A stretch of 64,000 nucleotides of DNA, from the NCBI GenBank assembly GCA_900314995.1, contig OMXK01000002.1, positions 1-64,000 of the forward strand, given 5' to 3'. The position numbers were made by a program, and so were the translations under genes. Origin of the DNA: an uncultured Prevotella sp. GTDB taxonomy: Bacteria > Bacteroidota > Bacteroidia > Bacteroidales > Bacteroidaceae. This document shows, one piece after another, positions 59,034 through 64,000 of this stretch. The notes under the pieces are model-generated. The model searched no databases. It was not told the DNA's origin and was given only the letters and a program-made list of their open reading frames with translations. Position 1 is the first letter of the stretch. Each line of letters begins with the position of its first letter.

Positions 59034-61586
59034 ATGAGGAATCCGATTAATCAACCAATTTGTACCCGGTGTCTGATGATGTTGGTATTTTTGCTGATGT
59101 CATTAGGTATATCTGCGCAGGTGAAATGGGGCAGTCCAGCAAGTGCCGCTGCTTTTGAGGAGGTTAACGTATGGCCGATGAACTGGAGTAATAGAGGAGG
59201 TGCGTATCCTGTACTTAGTAATCCAAATAAAGCCACAGTTACCTACTCTTCAAGTAATACGGATGTAGCTACTATTGATGCCACCAGTGGTCTCATTTCG
59301 CCAGTTGCACCAGGCTCGACGACAATTACAGCGTCTGTTGTTGATGCCCCATCTGCATCCTATACACTGACGTATACGGATGACCGTGGAGAACCTGGGA
59401 ATTTGGGTTTTGGCTTTTCTTCGACAACAGCCTCTGCTACGTATGGTGATGAAGTAGCAACTCTTCCCTCCCTAAATATGGGACAACTATCAGGGGCGGC
59501 GGTTACTTATTCATCATCTGTGCAGAGTGTAGCGACTGTGGATAATACAGGATCGGTGTCAATCAAAGGCGCAGGATCCACTGAAATTAACGCTTCGTTT
59601 GCAGGAGATGATAATGTAAAACCAGGTTCTGCTTCCTACACCCTGACGGTAAATCCTAAGGAAGTTGGTCTCACCTGGGGAACAACTGCCTTTATTTACG
59701 ATGGTAGTGCACATGTACCGACTGCTACTGCAACAGGGTTGGTAGGTAATGATGCTTGTACTGTTACAGTTGACGGTGCAAAGACTGATGCAGGAAGCAG
59801 CTACATAGCAACAGCTTCTGCTCTGAGCAATGCCAATTATAGTTTGCCCGCAGACAACAACACCACGACTTTCTCCATTGCAAAAGTAGCCTCATCTGTG
59901 ACTACAGCCCCGACGGGCAATACACTGACCTATACTGGTAGCACCCAGGCTTTGGTGACTGCTGGTGCTGCTTCAGGCGGTACCATGCAGTATAGTCTTG
60001 ACAACCAGACCTTCACAGAATCTGTTCCCACCGGAATCAAGGTAGGTAGTTATACCGTCTATTATAAAGTGGTGGGTGATGCAAACCATGAGAATGCCGA
60101 AGGCGGACAAGTGGTTGTTGCCATTGCAAAGGCCGATGCCACAGTGACGTTTGCTTCAAAGACGGCTTCTGGTAAGATGGGTGAAGCCTTTACTGCTCCT
60201 AAGGTTACTACTTCCCCTGCAGATTTAACCTTGGCCTATGCCTCTTCCAATACGAAGGTGGCTACTGTTGACGGCTCGACTGGTGCCGTGACGCTGGTAG
60301 CTGCGGGTGAGACAACAATCACGGCTTCGTTTGCAGGTAATGATAATTACAACGCAGCCAACGATAGCTATACACTAACGGTTGCAAAGGCTGATGCTGT
60401 GAATTCCGATCTTAGCTTTGCTTCTGCTACGGCGACTGCCACTTATGGCGATGCTACTGTCACTTCTCCAACATTGAATAATCCTCATCAGTTGCCCCTG
60501 ACATGGAGCAGCAGCAATAAGGATGTCGCAACTGTCAATGCTTCAGGTGTTGTAACGATTGTTGGTGCCGGTGAGACTGTGATCTCTGCTGCCTACGCTG
60601 GTAACGATACTTATGGCGCTAATACCATCAGCTATACGCTGACCGTGAATAAATACCAGCCGAAGATTACTTTTGCTTCTACATCAGTGACCGTCAAACT
60701 GGGTGAGGATTTCACTCCTCCTAAGGTAACGACTGATCCTAAGGAACTCGAATTTGTCTATACCTCGTCTGATGAGAATGTGGCGAAAGTAGATGCCAGT
60801 AGTGGTGAAGTGGTTATCGTTGGAAGTGGTACAACTAGAATCACGGCAACCTTTAACGCCACCCGCAACTATCACTACGCCAGTTCCTATTATGACCTGA
60901 CGGTCGAGGACAATGATTATCTGCTCGATCCTATTGAGGAAGATAAGGATTACAAGATGGAAGCAAAATACTTCATCAATGACGATGGTACTGAGGTGGA
61001 TCTGTCTAATGTAATCATCAACGATATCCTCTTTACACTGAAGAATCAGAACTCTCCAGAGGGTGACGGCTTTGACCCGGATCTGGATTGTATTGTCTTG
61101 AATACCGTGGTAGCTGCATCAGCTGTCAATAGTCTGGTAGAGAAAGGTTTGCTCCCTGGTACCGACGAGTATGCCGAAGAGTTCACTGGTCTCACATTCC
61201 TGATGCCTGCTGGTGAGGGCGAGATCATCGTCACTTCTCAGGAACTCAATGGCGTTTATCTGATGGTGAAGGTCGGAAAAGAAAAGCCTGTTGCCATCAG
61301 TATGCCAGAAATGGGCGACTATAGCATTCCGTATAAGAGCAACGCTAAGACCTACGTCTATCTTTGGAATGGTGGAACCAATGCAAATGGTACGCGAGGT
61401 AAGAAATCGATGACCGATGCAAGAGTGCGAAGGGTATCCTACAAGAGTGCTGCCAGTGATATCCAGCAGGTTATCGGTGAATTGTCTGACGATGACCGTT
61501 GGTACAATCTGAATGGTCTTCGGATAACCCGTCCTATGAAGAAGGGCGTGTATATCCACGGAAACCGAAAGGTCGTTATCAAGTGA
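59034..61586 (+). CDS. Large secreted Ig-like repeat protein
   Basis: An 850-residue protein with signal (LMMLVFLLMSLGISA). It contains several Ig-like (Big_2-type) repeats with the pattern TYSSSNxxVATIDxxxGxxxxxxxGxTTITAS, and YDGSAHVPTATATGLVG / YTGSTQALVTAG units that look like MBG-type repeats, about 30-640 in total. The last part (640-850) is not repetitive and ends WYNLNGLRITRPMKKGVYI...KVVIK, a tail found on many Prevotella secreted proteins, similar in style to type IX sorting ends. It is probably a surface or extracellular structural or adhesive protein. It has no promoter of its own visible in the 29-base gap, so it may be read with the PP2C-STAS operon. Confidence 0.82.
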   Translation: MRNPINQPICTRCLMMLVFLLMSLGISAQVKWGSPASAAAFEEVNVWPMNWSNRGGAYPVLSNPNKATVTYSSSNTDVATIDATSGLISPVAPGSTTITASVVDAPSASYTLTYTDDRGEPGNLGFGFSSTTASATYGDEVATLPSLNMGQLSGAAVTYSSSVQSVATVDNTGSVSIKGAGSTEINASFAGDDNVKPGSASYTLTVNPKEVGLTWGTTAFIYDGSAHVPTATATGLVGNDACTVTVDGAKTDAGSSYIATASALSNANYSLPADNNTTTFSIAKVASSVTTAPTGNTLTYTGSTQALVTAGAASGGTMQYSLDNQTFTESVPTGIKVGSYTVYYKVVGDANHENAEGGQVVVAIAKADATVTFASKTASGKMGEAFTAPKVTTSPADLTLAYASSNTKVATVDGSTGAVTLVAAGETTITASFAGNDNYNAANDSYTLTVAKADAVNSDLSFASATATATYGDATVTSPTLNNPHQLPLTWSSSNKDVATVNASGVVTIVGAGETVISAAYAGNDTYGANTISYTLTVNKYQPKITFASTSVTVKLGEDFTPPKVTTDPKELEFVYTSSDENVAKVDASSGEVVIVGSGTTRITATFNATRNYHYASSYYDLTVEDNDYLLDPIEEDKDYKMEAKYFINDDGTEVDLSNVIINDILFTLKNQNSPEGDGFDPDLDCIVLNTVVAASAVNSLVEKGLLPGTDEYAEEFTGLTFLMPAGEGEIIVTSQELNGVYLMVKVGKEKPVAISMPEMGDYSIPYKSNAKTYVYLWNGGTNANGTRGKKSMTDARVRRVSYKSAASDIQQVIGELSDDDRWYNLNGLRITRPMKKGVYIHGNRKVVIK

Positions 61587-61592
61587 TTATGA

Positions 61593-61626
61593 AAAAAGCC
61601 TCGCCAGAAGAATGGCGGGGCTTTTT
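61593..61626. terminator. Bidirectional terminator between convergent genes
   Basis: AAAAAGCCTCGCCA, loop GAAGAA, TGGCGGGGCTTTTT: a 14-bp stem with an A run on the left and a T run on the right, serving the Ig-repeat gene on + and the DUF4831 gene on -. Confidence 0.92.
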
Positions 61627-61635
61627 CTTATGTCT

Positions 61636-62733
61636 CTATTTCGGTTGCTCGGCTTCCAGTTTCTCTATGCCGCCGGAGATGGGGTTAAGCCAGAGATGGG
61701 TGGTATAACGCTTGTTGAATAGAGCTCCACTTAACAGTTCTACGTTTCCAAATTGACCTGCGGGCATCTCTGTTGCAAGAATGGTCTTTCCAGAATCAGA
61801 GATGGTTGAGCGCATCTTGCCTGGAATATTGACATAGATGCCAGGCACCTGCTTGTATTTCTTCTTGGGATCAACGGGCTCCGGCTCTGGAACGGTTGCC
61901 AGATTCTCTATATTTATATAATAAGGTACGCCCGCGAGATTATCCTTGTCCACGAGTCCAAGTTTCTGGGAGAATCGGAAAAGAACGGTCTGGAAGACGG
62001 GCTTTACAGGGGTAATCGTCATAGTGTGTTCTGTTGTGTCCTTAACGATAGTACCTGTAAACAGACTGGTGAGTGTACGATCCTGCAGATCCAGTTGGTT
62101 GAGCATCAGCCGCAGTTGTTCACCATCCTTCGGCATGTTGTCAGCCTGTCCGCGGATAAGCAGGTTACGGCTATCACGAATCTCATAGATGTCTTGAGCC
62201 GTAAGTTCTGCCATTTTGGCCGTACTACCTGCAGCAAGTATCTCCTCACTCATAAATTGACGGGGATTGACGCTTGAGGGACGGGGTGCTGGTACGAATT
62301 GCGGTGATACATGCTGTGCCTTCGGCTCCGCGTTAATAGCCAGCAGGATGCCCTCGTCGGATAGCCTGATATTGGTTGCTGAGGTCTTGGCATCGAACTT
62401 GACGGCATAACACTTGGCGGTATCTGCTACCGCTATCGGCTCTTGGCGGATGGTTGTAATCCGATAGCTGACTGTTGGGTTGGGGGAGACATCCTTGATA
62501 CGCAGATACCGCTCGGAGTATTTACAGAAATCTCCCGGTGTATACGTTGTTTTCTCTACCTGGATGGTCACCTTGACAGCAGTCATCGGCAAACAATATA
62601 TGGCACCTTCAGAGGTTACGCCTGGCTGATAGAGACTGCTGGCTGTCTGGGCAAATAGGGGTAAGGAGGTAAAAAGGCATAATGGCAAAGCCTTTACCCG
62701 CCTTGATACACTTAAAAATCTTATAGTATTCAT
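61636..62733 (-). CDS. DUF4831-family secreted protein
   Basis: A 365-residue protein with a signal ending PLCLFTSLPLFA and the DUF4831 pattern: GAIYCLPMTAVKVTI near the start, YRITTIRQEPIADT-like strands, QFMSEEILAAGSTAKMAELTAQDIYEIRDSR in the middle, and PGIYVNIPGKMRSTISD near the end. Function unknown; probably periplasmic or outer-membrane associated. The family is common in Bacteroidales and often lies next to the NAD(P)HX repair gene, as here, where the upstream gene overlaps its start by 4 bases (ATGA). Confidence 0.86.
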   Translation of the reverse strand: MNTIRFLSVSRRVKALPLCLFTSLPLFAQTASSLYQPGVTSEGAIYCLPMTAVKVTIQVEKTTYTPGDFCKYSERYLRIKDVSPNPTVSYRITTIRQEPIAVADTAKCYAVKFDAKTSATNIRLSDEGILLAINAEPKAQHVSPQFVPAPRPSSVNPRQFMSEEILAAGSTAKMAELTAQDIYEIRDSRNLLIRGQADNMPKDGEQLRLMLNQLDLQDRTLTSLFTGTIVKDTTEHTMTITPVKPVFQTVLFRFSQKLGLVDKDNLAGVPYYINIENLATVPEPEPVDPKKKYKQVPGIYVNIPGKMRSTISDSGKTILATEMPAGQFGNVELLSGALFNKRYTTHLWLNPISGGIEKLEAEQPK

Positions 62734-64000
62734 TCGTTTAATCGTTTAAAAGCAGAGGGCAGATACTGGATAAGGTCGCTGGCAATGACACTTTCCTCAC
62801 CGAGATCCTTTGCAGCAAAGTCACCCGCAAGCCCGTGGAGATACATACCGACGATGCAGGCATCTTCCTGTTTATAGCCTCTGGCCAATAGTCCCGTGAT
62901 AATACCTGTCAGCACGTCTCCACTTCCAGCTGTCGCCATTCCGGCATTACCAGTTGTGTTGAATACGATGTGCCCATCGGGTAGGCAGAGCGAGGTGTGA
63001 TGGCCTTTAAGCAGAATGTATGCATGCAGCCGTTGTGCCAGATCGCGTGCTTTCATCAGTCGTTCGTAACTATCAGTGCTGTTACCTTCCAGACGGTCGA
63101 ACTCCTTGGGATGAGGCGTCATGATGATACCCTTTGGCAACTGCTGTAACCAGGCACGGTGATTGGCCAGGATGTTGATTGCGTCGGCATCGACGACCAA
63201 TGGACACTGAGTCCGGCGCATCTGGGCGATGATGGCGATAGCGGTCTGCTCGCTAGTACCTAGTCCAGGCCCAAGTCCAACGGCATTGAAGTCTTCAGTA
63301 TCAACGGCTTCCGAGAAGGTTGTCTCTTCACGGTCAAACTGGATGATGGCCTCTGGAACGCTAATCTGCATGATGATCGTGTTGCGCTTTGGCGTATGGG
63401 TGGTAACCTTGCCGACGCCTACCCTCAGACAGGCTTTGGTAGCCAGAACGGCAGCACCTCCCATCCCGTAGCTACCGGCAATAATCAGAGCGTTACCCAT
63501 CTTTCCCTTGTGGGCAAAGGGATCACGTTTGATGAGACGTGGACGGATGTCGCTTTCCTCCAGTAGTGTATAATTGGAGTCTATCTTATTGATACCTTCC
63601 TTGCTGAGACGGATATCAAGCACCTTTACTTGACCTAGGAACTGCTGATTCTCAGGGAACAGGAACGATAGTTTCTGTTGCTGTAAGGTCAGTGTCATGT
63701 CTGCCTTGATGATGTTGGCACGTACATTATATGTGTTATCCTCTGTCATCAACCCAGAGGGAACATCGATACTGACAACTTTTGCAGGAGATGAGTTGAT
63801 GTATTTTACAAGCGACGAGAAGCCTCCTGCAAGCGGTTTATTCAAACCTGAGCCAAACAGACCATCGACAACGAGCGTAGTTGCATCCAATTGAGGTGGC
63901 TCAAATTCCTGAATCACCTCGATGAGGCTCTTTGAACGTTTCTCAACCAGCCGTTTCTTGTTAGTCTCGCAATCTTCGGAGAGGTGGTTGGATACATTGA
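62730..64000 (-). CDS. nnr: Bifunctional NAD(P)H-hydrate repair enzyme, 5' end outside window
   Basis: The frame is open to the window end, so the N-terminus is missing. The first visible residues, NVSNHLSEDCETNKKRL, are part of the YjeF N-terminal epimerase domain, which also holds VDGLFGSGLNKPL and VSIDVPSGL. The C-terminal ADP-dependent dehydratase (carbohydrate-kinase-like) domain starts about residue 175 with DPFAHKGKMGNALIIAGSYGMGGAA and has VGLGPGLGT, MTPHPKEFDRL and the catalytic NTGNAGMATAGSGDVLTGII. The enzyme epimerises and dehydrates damaged NADHX/NADPHX back to NAD(P)H in the cytoplasm. It overlaps the DUF4831 gene by 4 bases. Confidence 0.94.
   Translation of the reverse strand, partial: NVSNHLSEDCETNKKRLVEKRSKSLIEVIQEFEPPQLDATTLVVDGLFGSGLNKPLAGGFSSLVKYINSSPAKVVSIDVPSGLMTEDNTYNVRANIIKADMTLTLQQQKLSFLFPENQQFLGQVKVLDIRLSKEGINKIDSNYTLLEESDIRPRLIKRDPFAHKGKMGNALIIAGSYGMGGAAVLATKACLRVGVGKVTTHTPKRNTIIMQISVPEAIIQFDREETTFSEAVDTEDFNAVGLGPGLGTSEQTAIAIIAQMRRTQCPLVVDADAINILANHRAWLQQLPKGIIMTPHPKEFDRLEGNSTDSYERLMKARDLAQRLHAYILLKGHHTSLCLPDGHIVFNTTGNAGMATAGSGDVLTGIITGLLARGYKQEDACIVGMYLHGLAGDFAAKDLGEESVIASDLIQYLPSAFKRLNE

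Noticed and set aside
59034-61586. DNA-level tandem repeat in the Ig-like protein gene
   Set aside because: The repeats are visible in protein but too diverged in DNA to count as a nucleotide repeat.

Overview
The window looks like a chromosomal segment of a Bacteroidales bacterium, most likely a gut or rumen Prevotella-type organism. The grounds are two SusC/SusD polysaccharide utilization loci (PULs), promoters of the Bacteroidota type (TTTG, about 19-20 bp, TAnnTTTG) before most transcription units, many DUF families typical of the phylum (DUF6377, DUF4831, DUF4842/LruC, DUF3874), LytS/LytTR two-component pairs and a type IIB aldolase. No rRNA, tRNA or CRISPR array was seen.

Layout. 1-3197: the end of an MFS transporter, hemN, and a protoporphyrinogen oxidase gene broken by an internal deletion plus frameshift. 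3277-5307: a membrane-bound TPR/PP2C (SpoIIE-type) phosphatase that lacks one conserved catalytic block. 5350-9098: an accessory island with a decayed HepT-like toxin remnant, an intact HigB/HigA pair under a perfect 21-bp palindrome, five tandem 22-bp repeats, two oppositely oriented arrays of four 11-bp iterons, and a VirE_N/VapE/DUF3874 primase-helicase-like gene. This island is the most unusual part of the window. 9152-10564: a thioesterase and an esterase fused to a defective-looking HAD domain. 10816-14739: two paralogous LruC/DUF4842 lipoproteins flanking an aquaporin; the first has a frame-breaking poly-A tract at its start.

14924-27809: PUL 1, with a divergent DUF6377 regulator, SusC, SusD, a glycan-binding lipoprotein, a GH3 and a fused uronate lyase-GH88. 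The lyase and the unsaturated-uronyl hydrolase in one chain suggest a uronic-acid-containing, beta-linked glycan. 28070-43707: PUL 2, with SusC, SusD, a binding lipoprotein carrying near-identical tandem modules, BACON-GH16, DUF2461, GH3, a second DUF6377 regulator and GH9. This enzyme set fits a beta-glucan (mixed-linkage or laminarin/cellulosic). A 50-bp non-coding element is shared between the PUL 2 leader and the region before the second LruC gene. 43708-45620: a LytTR regulator and its LytS-like kinase.

45707-54868: a TonB-dependent outer-membrane protein divergent from a TolC-MacA-MacB efflux operon that ends in a second LytS/LytTR pair. 55065-56066: fructose-bisphosphate aldolase. 56215-59004: an intact PP2C/SpoIIE phosphatase with a STAS antagonist and a small membrane coiled-coil protein (a partner-switch module with no kinase in view). 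59034-61586: a large Ig-like repeat surface protein. 61636-64000: a DUF4831 protein and the NAD(P)HX repair enzyme Nnr, cut by the window edge.

Three of the first genes carry small deletions at conserved sites and a fourth has a one-base homopolymer change, so either local gene decay or sequence/assembly error should be considered for the first 11 kb.
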